Of a stretch of 64,000 bases of DNA, positions 34,713-46,275 are shown in pieces. The stretch is from Crotophaga sulcirostris (Eukaryota; Chordata; Aves; Cuculiformes; Crotophagidae). A program made the translations under genes and the position numbers. The notes beneath the pieces were generated by a model. That model saw nothing but the letters and a program-made list of their open reading frames with translations, was not told the origin of the DNA and made no database searches. The stretch's first letter is position 1, and every line of letters starts with the position of its first letter. The DNA lies in the NCBI GenBank assembly GCA_013397455.1, contig VYZB01000292.1, positions 94,858-158,857 on the forward strand. The letters run 5' to 3'.

Positions 34713-36985
34713 CTGGATCAGTCGTTCATTCATTACTTGACTCCTGGTTTTACTATTCTCCTTAATGGACTCCACTTCCTCTCCTTTTTCCTGTATGTGT
34801 GCGTTAAAAGGATCGGACCTCCACATGTGCTGACTCTCAATTGAGAAACACCCCATATAATCACAAGGAACTTTATCTCATCTGCAGTCAGCGACACCTT
34901 CCCACAGAGGATGTGCTTTGTACTGTCCAGTCTGGATAAAAAATATTGCAAAATACAACAAAAAAAGGACAATAATTTTCCTTCTTTAGATTTCATTGGA
35001 GCTGCCAGAAAATCCAGCTGGTTGAAGCATACTGAATGTGTTTTGCAACTATTTTCCTTAAAGTTTTCTTTTGTAAAGACTTGTGAACATTCCTGTTGTT
35101 GTTGCCTCTTCACAAAAACACAATACTTGAAGAGAGTTTTTGCAGTTGTTTTTTCTCTTTCTAAGCTTATTCTCAAAAAGGTAAATTCAAAAGCTTAAAA
35201 CAATTTATGGTTTAATTTCTTACATGGACATGTTTGAAGGGAAGGTAAGGGACTTTTAAAAGGTTTTCATTCTTTAGGTGAACAAACTTTGAATGCCAAC
35301 CTTCAACCAAGTTGGAATGAAATTATTTTCTTTACCTGGGCTGCAACCTTCAAACACACCAAACTCTCAGCAGAAAAAGGGATTTGTCTTAGTTAGAGAA
35401 AAGGAATCTAACTTAGATCCCACTATCTGAACTGGTAATCCTGGCTAGCTCTGCAGCTCATGGAGAGAAGTGGACACATGAAGAGACACACAGAGGAATC
35501 ACCCTCCCAAGTCGCCTGATTTTTCCACTAGGACAGGAGATGACATTGACAACGTGACAGTTGCCTACTGCTACAGAGGTGAAGCCTGTCAATCCCCTTA
35601 AACATTCCTGGTGCGTAGACAACCTTATATACAATGAAAAAAGAGCCTGTCTTGCTTTCTCTTTACCTCAAAACCACCTGAGGTTTCTTCATTGCTTTCC
35701 ACAGCCCTCCGAAATCGGAAGGTAAAACCTCCAACTTCACAACCCAGGCTTTGGGAGTCAGTCTCTAACCTCCCCCATGTTATCAGCTGCATGAGTCGAC
35801 ATTGTGGCCATGTCTAATCCAGCGGGCAGCCACAATACCCGTTCGGATTGCTTGTGGCTCTGTTTCCAAGGAACAAACTGATCCTCTAAAGCATGCAGTG
35901 ATGCTGTAGTGATGGTCAGTTAAGTGGTTAATATCTGGTCCTCTCTGCCTCTCCTCTGCAGCACTGACTGAACCTGCAACAGTATGAAAGCTGCAACTTC
36001 ACCAGGTGAAGCACTGAGTGCTACCTGCCTTCATGCTTCCAGGGCTGCAGTGGGGATCCAGGCTCTCCTTCTCAGTCAGGGTTCATAGAAAGGATTGATA
36101 TTACAAACAGTGAACCCACAAAATACAGACATTCAAGTCCAACCAGTTTCATTTGGAAACGGATCAAGATGATTCAGGTTATCATATTCTACTACATCTG
36201 AAGCATGACAACTCACATTGCACAAGCTTAGTGTTTATAACATGGCCCCAATGCTTTCCAGGAAATTTTATGTCCCCTCCTCAGTCACCCCCAGGCAATA
36301 CTTTGTTTATAGTCCACATATAAGACAAAATGTCACTTCAGATGTACATTTTCGGAAGTTACTTCACCTGTAAGAGTTGAGCTGTTTTGATATGAGCTTT
36401 GCATGATCAGAGGACTAAGGAGTTGGGCAGATCTGGCATATCAATGAAAACACATTCTTGGAAACAATGGGCACAATCCAGACTACTTCTGCACTTGCAA
36501 GTAATGTAACTTGTGCAAACTTCCTCCCCAGTGCCCACCAAGGTTACTCCCAAGTAGTAATGCCATGCCTGGAGATGTTTCAAACCTGATCCTCCTTTTG
36601 GGTGGCCCTCATCGCTCATATAAACTTCAAATGCCAGCTACGGGAGGCAAAGATCTGGAATACATCCACCACCTACAAACCTGCAGGTGATCGAATCGGT
36701 GTGTGCATCTGGACAGTTCTCTAAAAAAGCAAACCAGAAATAACCATGGGAAATGAAACGTCTCAGCCCTACATGACTCAGTTTTCCAATCTGAGATCAC
36801 TTTCTTCTTCCTTTGGCCTTTACCAGTCTACAATACCTCATGAGGAAGGAGAGAGAGGGATTCGAAGAAGTAAGATCAGACATATGCAGACATATCTTCC
36901 TTATGGGCACTTCGTGTGTGATGGAGCTGAAACACCCCACAACGGAGTCGCAGGAATCGAGCTTTGCTAGCTCAGCCCCATGTAC
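34713..36985. other. Unique sequence, no recognised feature
   Basis: No gene or repeat was recognised. The 147-codon frame 34733-35176 (-) shows no domain. Confidence 0.45.
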
Positions 36986-37560
36986 TGTGGGGTAGTGCCC
37001 TGCCTGGGCTGCGCTGCTGCTCGGGACCTTGGCTCCCAGCTCCGCTTGTTAGATGCGAATGGCTTTTCCATCAGTAGATACGAGACCTGCTCCTCCACCC
37101 CCCTCACCCCATGTACCACCCCTGTCACTTCCGCACGTAGCAGCACAAGCTGCGTTTTAAACCCCCCATTTGTCTGTTTAGTGTCTTCATAAAGGAGGGA
37201 GAAAATGAAAGAAAGGGGCTGGGGGAAGGGGACGGGATGACTAAATCAGTAACTTGTCTCTTTAATTTCTCAGCCCCCCCATATACCCTGGGGACACAAG
37301 CTTCAAAGTGAGCCACAAATATTTACTAATTCTATTAACAGGATACAAATTGTTTTCAGGGGAGCGTCAACCACACAAACCAGTGTCAGCCCCCCCCTGC
37401 TCCCAGACCCCCAGCCACATGCACTATATAGGCAGCTAGTCCTTCCCGCCTGCCCCCCCCTCCGATTTTCCCTAAGTTCAAGATGAGTTGAAGGGTCAAA
37501 AAGGCAAAGGGTGTTTCAGAAGTTTAGCAGACAGCATTTGGTAAGGGGAAGGCAGCAGGA
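36986..37560. promoter_or_regulatory. GC-rich candidate regulatory block with C runs
   Basis: C runs of six to eight bases lie near 37097, 37162, 37274, 37390 and 37453. Between them are AT-rich words such as ctaaatcagtaacttg and caaatatttactaattc. The alternation and several CpGs differ from the flanks and suggest a constrained non-coding block. No exon is recognised. Regulatory role is inference. Confidence 0.27.
37215..37236 (+). other. G-quadruplex motif
   Basis: G runs at 37215-37218, 37221-37225, 37228-37231 and 37234-37236 are separated by loops of only two bases, a very compact quadruplex pattern. A pattern on the opposite strand (C runs at 37390-37412) lies about 150 bases downstream. 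Confidence 0.7.
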
Positions 37561-38959
37561 GGAGGCGGGGGGAGAGAAGAGAGAAGGAATCTGGCATGCA
37601 TTAGGCTGAACAGTTCCAAACATCCATCCTCCACAGACTTGTTACTTTCTTTCTTTCTCACAGTAGAGAATTTTTTTGTAATTTGTGGTTTATTTAAGTT
37701 TTCTTTTTTTTACATATCAGCCAAAACTGTATTTTAATCTCCTTCCTCCACCTTCTTACGCTACCTGCTTGCCTCCAAAAGCACACACTCCCTTGCGATG
37801 TTCGGACTGAAGTGCTCAGACACATCCTATTGTGTTTTGCTAAGGAGCTGTTGCAAGGAGTTTTGATAGTTGCTGGGAACTTGAAAGGTGAATAAAACGC
37901 TCCATCATAGATGAGAAAGGAGCTTAGCACAGTAAGATGCTGTGTTCCCACCAAAATGTGGCAGAGAATGAACAGTGCATGGGCTCGTGTACCCATGTGT
38001 ATCCCACCAGTCAGATGCAACAGTAACGGTGACCTTCCTAGCAAGGAGAACAAGGTCCACAAAGGCCACAGTTGCTGCTGTACAGTTCGATGGAGTATAA
38101 TTAGAGTTAATAACACTAAGCCTTCGGCTCCACAAAGTCTTCCAGGATGTAATTTTCCATAGGACTTAAATGTTGACCCACATCTCATTATGTTTTATGA
38201 GCCCAAAGTAAGAACAGTACAGGCTACATATTAAAAAAATATAACACCTCCCAAACATCCAACTCCCTAAAGCAAATCTGTCTGGTTGACTGGACAGATG
38301 ACCAAAGCCCTCACAGATATGTCAAGATGACATCGGTTGGGACTGTGGCATCAAGTGGGACAGGTCTGACCTCTGGACACTACTTCCTCAAACTGGAGGA
38401 GAGAGGAAAATTCAGCCAGACAAGAAAGTGCTGTGAGACCCCAGCATGAGGGATGACTTGCAGCATATATGTCCCTTTGCTGTTACCAGACCGTCAGGCA
38501 TGACGTGAAGATGACTGTTATCCTCACATTGGAGTGATGTCATGGGAAGGAGATGGCTGTACATCACTTTATTTGTTAACCTTTTCTGGCATGCCAAATA
38601 TTTTCACTTTTGTTCTGGGTCAAGGAGTACTAAGGATGGAGTAGAGTGTTCAGCACACTGTGGAGGAGCTGCTGAAGAGGACCTGCCTTCTGCCAACCAG
38701 ATGTGAGAGCCGAATGCCGAGGTACACAGCAATTAAAAGAGAATGAACAACCTGACCAAAGATGCCCTCAATCTTAACCACAAATCTTGTTTCTTTGCTT
38801 CTCATAGGATATGACCCAGCCAGCCCTCCAGAATTTTTTCTACCAACAGGAAGCAAGTAGATCAAGATGGGTATTTTAGTGAAAATCTCCTCCTCCTTCA
38901 AATAAGAAAGCACAAACCCCAAAAATGTAAGTCCCAATTCTGGGGAGAGATGGAAAGGC
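37561..38959. other. Unique sequence, no recognised feature
   Basis: No gene or repeat was recognised. A short TTTC run (37647-37660) is followed by CACAG. The 164-codon frame 37694-38188 (-) has no domain. Confidence 0.45.
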
Positions 38960-39098
38960 ATCCCTGGAAGTGTTCAAGAACAGGTTGGAAGGGGCTTTGA
39001 GCACCCTGATCCGGTGGAAGATGTCCTTGTCCATGGCAAAGGGGTTGGAACTGGATGAGCTTTAAGATTCCTTCCAACCCAAACGTTTTGTGATTCTA
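38960..39098 (+). mobile_element. CR1 LINE 3' fragment
   Basis: Sense CR1: atccctggaagtgttcaaga, caggttggaaggggctttga, gcaccctgatccggtgg, ttggaactggatgagctttaa, ccttccaacccaaac and tgattcta. It is similar to the 22953 copy, including the phrase tttgagcaccctgatcc, so the two are probably the same subfamily. Confidence 0.93.
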
Positions 39099-39249
39099 GA
39101 AATGAAAAAGCAGTAGATAGAGAGGCCAGATGAGAAAAGGGAGAGCACTGCATGCTATTGCACGTCTCTCAACTTCAGGTAGTTCTTTCAGACACACGTA
39201 TTACAAGTCACCTTGCCCTCGTCTTATCAGTGAATGAAATAGGTACCTC

Positions 39250-39410
39250 TAGAGGGCAATTTAAATCTCAGGTGGATTAAAATGCCCTTTGGTACTAAGG
39301 AGTTCAGTAGTGCCTGAAATTAGCCAGAATTAATCTTGGCCTTAATCAGCAAATGGACTTTTCATTCCATGAAAAGTGTCAAGATTGCAAATTATTTTTC
39401 ATTTCAAATG
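39250..39410. promoter_or_regulatory. Candidate conserved non-coding element
   Basis: AT-rich words cluster here: ggcaatttaaatct, ggtggattaaaatg, gccagaattaatcttggcct and ttaatcagcaaatgg. Homeodomain-like TAAT cores occur several times within 150 bases. It lies just downstream of a CR1 and is not itself a recognised repeat. Conservation is untested. Confidence 0.22.
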
Positions 39411-39802
39411 AGGACAAAAAAACCCCACCAACATTTCATTTTCCCCGTGATTTATTTTTAAATTCATTCGAGTTAATCAAAATATATATTTTCATTCCCT
39501 TCAAAACATTCCCATTTAATTTTACACATCTTTAATTTGTCTAAATACGAATTGCATTTTAAAAATTAAAATGTTTTGTCCCTTAGGAGAACAAATAAAA
39601 TCCTTTGCTTTGCAACTACATAAGTCAGACCTCTGACATTATTTCTCTTTTACATTATTTAAAACAAGAATTCCTGTAAGCGTATCCATTTGCACATAGG
39701 AAAATAATCAGTTTTCGTCAAGGTGATGGTATTTTCTTAGAAGAAACCAGTACAGTGGCATTTTCTGACCCACTTTGGGTTGATGTGACTTAAATACACT
39801 AC

Positions 39803-39863
39803 AGAGGAACCCAAGTTAAAGGTTGGACAGGGCTTTGGTGAGCAACAATTTTTCCTGGTCCAG
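39803..39863 (+). mobile_element. CR1 LINE internal fragment, decayed
   Basis: The words gaggaacccaagtta, then aggttggacagggctttgg, then gagcaac, then cctggtcc match the CR1 3' region in the same order. The match is interrupted by a short insertion between gagcaac and cctggtcc. No 3' tail is present, so it is an old, internally broken piece. Confidence 0.55.
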
Positions 39864-41810
39864 GATCCAGAGAAGCTGAACTCTGTTCACTTCACTAGCA
39901 GCAAGTGACAAGGTACACATCTTCCTCCTAATAAGAACTATTGTGTTTAGCTATAGCTTGAATAATGTGACTTTGTTAGGAACATCAGCCTACAGCAAGA
40001 GTCTAACACACAGGTCAAGAGTGAAGGAAGGAGGAGAGGAAAAAAAAATCCGCCAACACATTAGTTCTCTGATAGTTTTCAAATGTTCAGAATGTCAGTC
40101 TCCTGGCAACACCTGCACATGGCACATAGACCTTGGCTTTCTGGAGTCCCTGCAGCATCTTTTCAAGCAATCTTCAAAGATGTGGCCTTGGAAAAAAGCC
40201 CCTAAGTGCATAAACAGCTGTGGCCACATTTCCTACATCTGACATGTCAAGGTTGCTGCAAGAGGGGAGAATGAGGACAAACCAGACTTTATAACAGGCT
40301 CTCCAAAGGAAAGTATTTCCCATGTGTTAGTTATTCATTAAAGACTTCAACAACTGACTTTGTAGAAAGATTTTAGTTTCGCTCTTAGCTGCTTTTTGCA
40401 GTCGCAGTGGTGTAGAGGCTTTTTGGGCCTCCTATCTACAAATATCTGTGGGTATCTGAATACACACGCTATAGGAATGTTTGGCCCGATAAAGTTTTAG
40501 ATGTGGTAAAACACAGTCAAGCAAACATCCTTACTCATGCGAGTGGACTTACAAGGATGATGAGCATTACACAAAGTGACCACAACAGTCAAAGTCATTA
40601 CTGAAGCGTGGGCATTATGCTAATAGAAGATAATCCTGAGGATAATCTACAGCAGTTTCAGTTACTGTCAGAGCTACAGCACATATAACACTTGGCATCA
40701 CATCACTATGAGCAAGGGGGCAAATGATTTCCAAACTGGGAGCGAAACAGTCCTCCTCTTGGGCAGATCTGAAGACACAGGGCTCACCTATGAGAGGGTG
40801 GAAGGAGTTCAAGCAGCTGGTGTAGCCATTAGTGCTTTTTGGCTAGCTCATCATAACACAGTAAGACCTGAGCATCGGTCTAAGCAGGGGTGTCTGTGCA
40901 ACGCATACCAGTACTGAACGCTGGTCTGTGCAAGGGACTGGGGGACTCATCCTGGACCAGGAGTGGTCTCTAAAACAAAAAGTCATAAGGGCAAGCAGAA
41001 CACAGTCAGCCCAGGGGAGCACAGGCACTGAAGCTCTAAACTGTGCTTCCTCTGCGCCTGGATGGAGGGGGGAGATGAGAACCATCTATCCACACATTCA
41101 ACATCCACAGGCACTGAGACCTCCACCCTCTCCCAGCCTTTGCTGTGGCCTCAGACAGTCCTCAGGCAGCTAGAAAAGCATGGTGAAAGCATCAGATTAC
41201 ATCGACCTCCAAGGAGCTGCTGCAGCAGCCAGCAATAGCTGAAGTGAAGCCTCTCGCCTTCTCACAGGCTACAGGGAAGGACAGCAGCAAGCTGGCAGGG
41301 ATGGCACCAGAAACAGTGCCTTTAGCTGACACAGAAGCTATGTGCCTAATGAAGGATGAGCTTGGACCAACTGCGTACCAGTGAAATTGCTCTTAAAATT
41401 TGAATCTCTACACTCCGCAGAAATCCAAGCCCTATTTTGCTCCTAAGAATCCATTTGATTCAATCCCACTGTCCTCATGCTGTCAAACCCAGAGACAATG
41501 ATTAATTCTAGGATGCATCTCATAGGCATAAATGCAAATCAGCCATTTAAGAGAGGCAACTTTGAGCACTGTTTGCTGAGCACTTCATCAGGGAGCAGAC
41601 GAGCTGCCAGGGCTGTGGCAGGTGAAGCCAGCTGTTGTGGAAATTGAGCAGAGAGCAAGAGGCTGAGCCTCCATCTATTCCCCTTGCTGGGCTCAGCTCT
41701 CCATAATCCTTGAAAAGGGAGCAAACAAACCAAATCAAAGCGTCTCTGCATCAGCCTGTTTAGGCCATACATCCTCCCTTCTGCAATGGCACTCTGACCA
41801 TCCCAGCAAC
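39864..41810. other. Unique sequence, no recognised feature
   Basis: No gene or repeat was recognised. Open frames are short and overlapping. Confidence 0.45.
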
Positions 41811-41990
41811 CCAATGAAGTGTTGCTGTAATTACGGTTTAATGGAGCTGCAAGACTGTGTCATAGCAAAGAGCCTTATAATAGAGGTGGAATGCAATTTA
41901 CTGCTCACCAGGTATAGAGCAATAAATCTGCAATATTTATTGGCAAGAGAGAGAAATGTGATCCAGAATTCCATATGCTGGATTGGGGGA
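41811..41990. promoter_or_regulatory. Candidate conserved non-coding element
   Basis: It contains gctgtaattacggtttaatgg (homeodomain TAATTA) near 41824-41843 and a short inverted repeat, caataaat/atttattg (41920-41927 and 41935-41942). The surrounding sequence has few low-complexity runs. The combination suggests a constrained non-coding element, but this is inference. Confidence 0.27.
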
Positions 41991-43340
41991 GGAGATGAAC
42001 ACCACTTCCAAGGGGGAAAAACTCCTCTGCTGCTCCTAGACTGTTGTGTTGTGGAACAGGAATAGTATTTATGTGCTGGTAGCCATTCCCAAAGATCCCC
42101 AAGCACCTTCCAAGCTGTGCACAGACAGCACCAATGAAGCCTGGCTGCTCCGAGGGCAAGGAGTGGCTGCTGGTACCCTGTCACCTAAGGAGGGAAGGGG
42201 ATTCTGCAGCCAACACATCTGGCCAACCCCACATTCTTGCAATATGAGCTCCAGGATAACGTGAACACAAAACCTCGGGGCCAGTGCTGCAGCTGGTGTA
42301 AGCTAGCAAAGGCATGCTGATTTGCACCCACTCAGTGTCTGGCCTCAGGGCTCCCCCCCACACCTTGTTCACTTGAAACTTGTGGGCAGGCAGTAAACTG
42401 CATGTTATTCAATTTATTGCCCTCCGAAGGGGGAAAGGCTGAGCAGACTGTGCAGCTGAGCCTGCTGTTCCAGAGGAATGGAGGCATTCCTAGCCTGCTG
42501 CACAGGACTGTTAAACCACCCCATCTGCTGCTGAGACTCCAGGAGAGCATCTGCTGCACTGCCAGGGCACTAGCAAATTTGGGTCAAAAATTGTATTTCG
42601 GTGGCATATTGAGTGCAATGACTCTAGGGAAACAGTGGCAAGAGGATGCCGCCAACCAGTCCTTGAGGCACAGAGATACAGAAATGGTAATCGGAGAAGA
42701 TCCATATTTCTCAAAGGTCTTAAACTGCACAGAAAATGTGTGTGCACACATAAAGGAGACATGCATCCAGCACGGGCAATGCATTGCCTTCTCTACTCAT
42801 TTTTAAGATGAGAGGAAGTGATGCACGTGTGGCAATAGGGCACACCATATCCTTCCCTCTCCTGAGGTGGATGACAAACGTCAATGTCCAAGAAATCCTA
42901 CCTGAGACAAAAGCAAAATGCAGAACTACTCCCAGGTGGAAAAACAACTGAAGAAATGCCAGAGTGCCCCAGTCCTGGAAGGTGCTGAGTACCTGTGCTG
43001 AAGGCTGTGGGAATGACAAATGGCTATTCCCTCCCCGGGGACTGGATTAGTTGTTTCCTATGTGTCCAACAGGCAGTTTCTCCTCAAGCAAAACAACTAG
43101 CAGGTGGCTAGTCCTGTCTTCTGAATAGGCTGCGGCAGATGTAGGGCTGTGCTGAAGGGAAGCTAGAGTTTCACGTCCTTTAATTCCCTACTAGCTAACT
43201 GGGTTGTCGGAGGGTCACTGAGATTTGTTTGTGTACCAAGCAATGAACAAGAGGGAGTGTTCCAGCAAGATTAATCCTCTACCAGAACTGGCTTTGTCCC
43301 AAGGGTGACTCTTGGAAATGCTGGCATAAGTCTAAAATTA
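41991..43340. other. Unique sequence, no recognised feature
   Basis: No gene or repeat was recognised. The 134-codon frame 42402-42806 (+) has no domain. Confidence 0.45.
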
Positions 43341-43400
43341 ATGCTGTGTGCTTCAATGGAGTTGCTTGGGAAGTAATTGACAGCAATGTTTGGCCCACTT
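43341..43400 (+). repeat. Old amniote interspersed repeat relic
   Basis: The sequence gcttcaatggagttgcttgg ... ttgacagcaatgtttggccca follows the same old repeat pattern as 30041-30094 (TTCAATGGAGTTACT ... GAGCAGAATTTGGCCC). The conserved ends are kept and the middle is decayed. The family is not named. Confidence 0.45.
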
Positions 43401-44587
43401 GGTGCTGATCCCATGGCTTATGCGCTCATTTTCCCTCTGAATGAATTTCCCAGATGAATTTCCTTCTCCTTTCCACAGTTCAAGTATTCACGGCCACGGA
43501 ACTACATCACTCTACAGCAGCGACTCCCACTGAAGACCTCAGAGAAGATATGATGGCAGTGATACAATTTGTACCTGGTACCATCTGTCATAGCTTCATG
43601 GTGACGCGAGTGCTCTGACTCCTTTCAGCCAGGAGGAGGCCGAGGTGACAGGGCCATGGGGCCCTTCACGTGGGTTCAGCATTTCAGCACGAGCACATTG
43701 CAGACTCTGGCAGCATTTCAAGATAGCATCCAAGTTCGCTGTAGACATGCCAGGCTGATAACCTTGGCCATATCTGCCGAGGCAAAGGTTTCAAAGGCTC
43801 CTCACAGGTCTGACTTCCAAGCTGAAAAAGTCCATCACTTATTGACTTACTTAGGGAACAAGGTCGTCACCAGCTGGAAGTGCACTTGGGAGGCAAAACC
43901 CTCCAAGGGACCCTGAGAAACTGTACATCTACCCAGAATGCAGACTTCTGTCCTAGAAGGTGGCGTGTTAGCAGGCTGGTTTTCAGTTCATTGCTTGGCA
44001 TGGTAGCGTGCCTGTGTGGTGTTGGTAGATACCTCCCAGCCTATGGAGGCTGTAAAATGTAGCAGTTTTCGTCATATGTTTCTTTAACAACTCAAAGGAA
44101 GCATTTCCCCCTCCCTATTTGCACGTGTTAAGGAACTCTTGTGTCTGTAGTGTATCCAGGAACCATATGCACATGGCACACAGACAGCCTGTGTGTGATA
44201 TTGATGCGGTTCAGAGGGCAAAATGAGGGTTTCTTTCCATCCTTAGGTTCACATCATAATTTGAAGCCAGTGCCAGGTACCATCTGCATGTCCTGGTGAC
44301 CACCTTTGACTGTTGTTGGCTGAGCTACATACTTTTAGGAAGCCAAGGCGGTCTGGAAGGCTGAAGCCTTATTTCTGTGGCATAAAGGAAAGCAAAATAT
44401 GAGGAAGCTAAGACCTACCATTTCTATAATAAATCCTTGGCAAAAATCTCTTGGATTGCCCCACTCTTTCTACAATGATCAGAGCTCATGTGACACTAAG
44501 ACAGGGGATGAGGGACACTCAGGGACTCTCAGCTTCTCCAAATACTACAATGAAATCCCCAGACATGGAGTTTCGCTTTGGTCCATT
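43401..44587. other. Unique sequence, no recognised feature
   Basis: No gene or repeat was recognised in this 1.2 kb. Confidence 0.45.
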
Positions 44588-44676
44588 ACAGTATCACAGT
44601 ATCACAGTATTACAAGGTTGGAAAGGACCTTTGAGATTCGAGTCCAACCTATAACCCAACACCAACACCAACTCAA

Positions 44677-44719
44677 CTTCTAAACCTTCTAAACTTCTAA
44701 ACCTTCTAAACTTCTAAAC
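44677..44719 (+). repeat. Short tandem repeat inside CR1
   Basis: Alternating 9- and 8-base units, cttctaaac and cttctaaa, are repeated about two and a half times as a 17-base period. The related CR1 at 57250 lacks this expansion at the equivalent place, so it arose after this element inserted. On the CR1 strand it supplies a stop for the ORF2 remnant. Confidence 0.8.
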
Positions 44720-45088
44720 ACTGAGTGTCTCATCCAATCTCCTTTTAAAAACCTCCAGGGGTGGCAACTCCACCACCCATCCCAGCAGTGCATTCCAATG
44801 GCCAATCACCCTTTCAGTGAAGAATTTTTTCCTAATATCAAGCCTAAACCTCCCCTGACGAAGCCTGAGACCATGTCCTCTTGTTCTGTCACTGGTTGCC
44901 TGAGAGAAGAGACCAACACCTGCCTGACTACAACCTCCTTTTAGGTAGTTGTAGAGAGCAATAAGGTCTCCCCTAAGCCTCCTCTTTTCCAGGCTAAACA
45001 ACCCCAGTTCCCTCAGTCGCTCTCCACAGGGCTTGTGTTCCAGCCTCTTCACCATCTTTGTTGCTCTCCTCAGGACACACTCCAGCAC
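44714..45088 (-). pseudogene. CR1 ORF2 C-terminal remnant, uninterrupted 124 codons
   Basis: The frame reads [20 protein letters not shown], then [29 protein letters not shown] and [12 protein letters not shown], the typical end of the CR1 ORF2 protein after the reverse transcriptase domain. It has no internal stop or frameshift, so this copy is fairly young compared with its neighbours. The endonuclease and reverse transcriptase domains are absent by 5' truncation, so it cannot mobilise itself. The Met start is internal. Confidence 0.85.
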
Positions 45089-45125
45089 ATTACACTTGGC
45101 TTCCTTGACATGTAGTGCAAAGTGC

Positions 45126-46184
45126 CAGTGCTCTTATATGACTCCATCCAGAAGCTGAGGTCCTTTTTGGAAAAGGCAAAGGACACAAAGAGGCTGTTTG
45201 GGACTGTCCATAGCCTCTTCTCATGACTGCCCTGAACTCTTGCACTCTACCATCCTCCCTGCTCTTCCCTTTCTTCCAGGGGCTGAGGGCTGATTACCTT
45301 CACAATAGCTGTTTTCAGCCTTCAACCCCTTACAACTTCAAGGCTGATACCAGACTGCCCATATCAGTCAGCTCAAAGCTTCCATTTCATTGGTCTAGAT
45401 GTCCTCCAAGGCTGTTGTCCTCCAAGTCATCCCCTACAGCTCCCACACCAGGGGCTGGCTGTTAAGCACGGAGGGATAATCATCCTGAAACAAGCTTGGC
45501 TGAGGGCAGGCACAGTTCCTCCTTCCTGAAGGCATCTGAACTGCTCTGCATGCTGCCTGAACACAGCAGAAATTGTGTTATTTGGTTTGGGGTTTTTTTT
45601 TCCTCCCTCCTTCTCATTGCCTACAGAGCCAAAGGGCCTGTTTGTTTTCCTGTTACTTATCAGAAAGGTTTATTTCCAATAGCTTGAGAGGGGAAAAAAC
45701 CCTCTGTAGCCACAGGCAGACAAGCTCAGTGCTCAGGAACATAATGGTTGGAGCCCACAGGCCCATATGCTTGCCATCCTGCGAGGTGGAAGGCCAGTTC
45801 TGATCACATCCAGCTGCTAAGGTTAAAACTGATCAGGTATGGCTGAATGTCAAAAAAAACAGGGTCGGGTTGACTAGGGGTTGTGGCAGGGAGGGGAATC
45901 AGCAAGCAAGCGTGTTGCAGAACTGGGAATTTTCCTGTTTCGAGATGTCAGGGCTGCAAAGAGAGAGACACACACAGGCCCCCTGAAGGGAGGGAGGGAA
46001 GCAGGAAGAGGTTATATTTTCCTTGTCAGCTGCTATAGTATCCTCTGAGCTTCATGAGAGAAAGAACTAAGCTTTCATACTGCACTGAATAATTCCTGCA
46101 TTTTTAAGTTTCTATTTCCCCCTTCCTGATGAATTAAGACCTAGGAATTCCACTTGTTTGTTGTTGCTTTTGTTACTGAATATC
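45126..46184. other. Unique sequence, no recognised feature
   Basis: No gene or repeat was recognised. A G/T-rich run lies at 45582-45602. Confidence 0.45.
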
Positions 46185-46275
46185 CACGAAAAGCTCCATG
46201 TCCCTGGGAACTAATTAGGTATTGACCTTGCATTAATGTTGCATATCAGCCATGGAAACATGCCATTTGGGTAAA
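46185..46275. promoter_or_regulatory. Candidate conserved non-coding element
   Basis: It contains ctaattagg, a nuclear-receptor-type half site tgaccttg (46224-46231), cattaatgttgcatatcagc and ccatggaaacatgcca within 70 bases. These are spaced homeodomain, POU and receptor-like words. No overlap with a known repeat was seen. Inference only. Confidence 0.27.

Larger units (their letters stand above)
44588..45125 (-). mobile_element. CR1 LINE, 540-base 3' fragment (ACAGTATC-tail type)
   Basis: This is the longest CR1 piece in the window. The 3' end has three 8-base tail units (acagtatc) at 44588-44611. Then come aaggttggaaaggacc, cgagtccaacctataaccca, ctccaggggtgg, aatttttt cctaatatc, ctctccacagggcttgtg and caggacacactccagcac. 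It keeps an open ORF2 C-terminal frame. The copy at 57250 has the same tail type. It contains an internal short tandem expansion at 44677-44719. Confidence 0.95.

Noticed and set aside
37694..38188. 164-codon open frame on the - strand
   Set aside because: No domain, and overlapping frames on the other strand are of similar quality.
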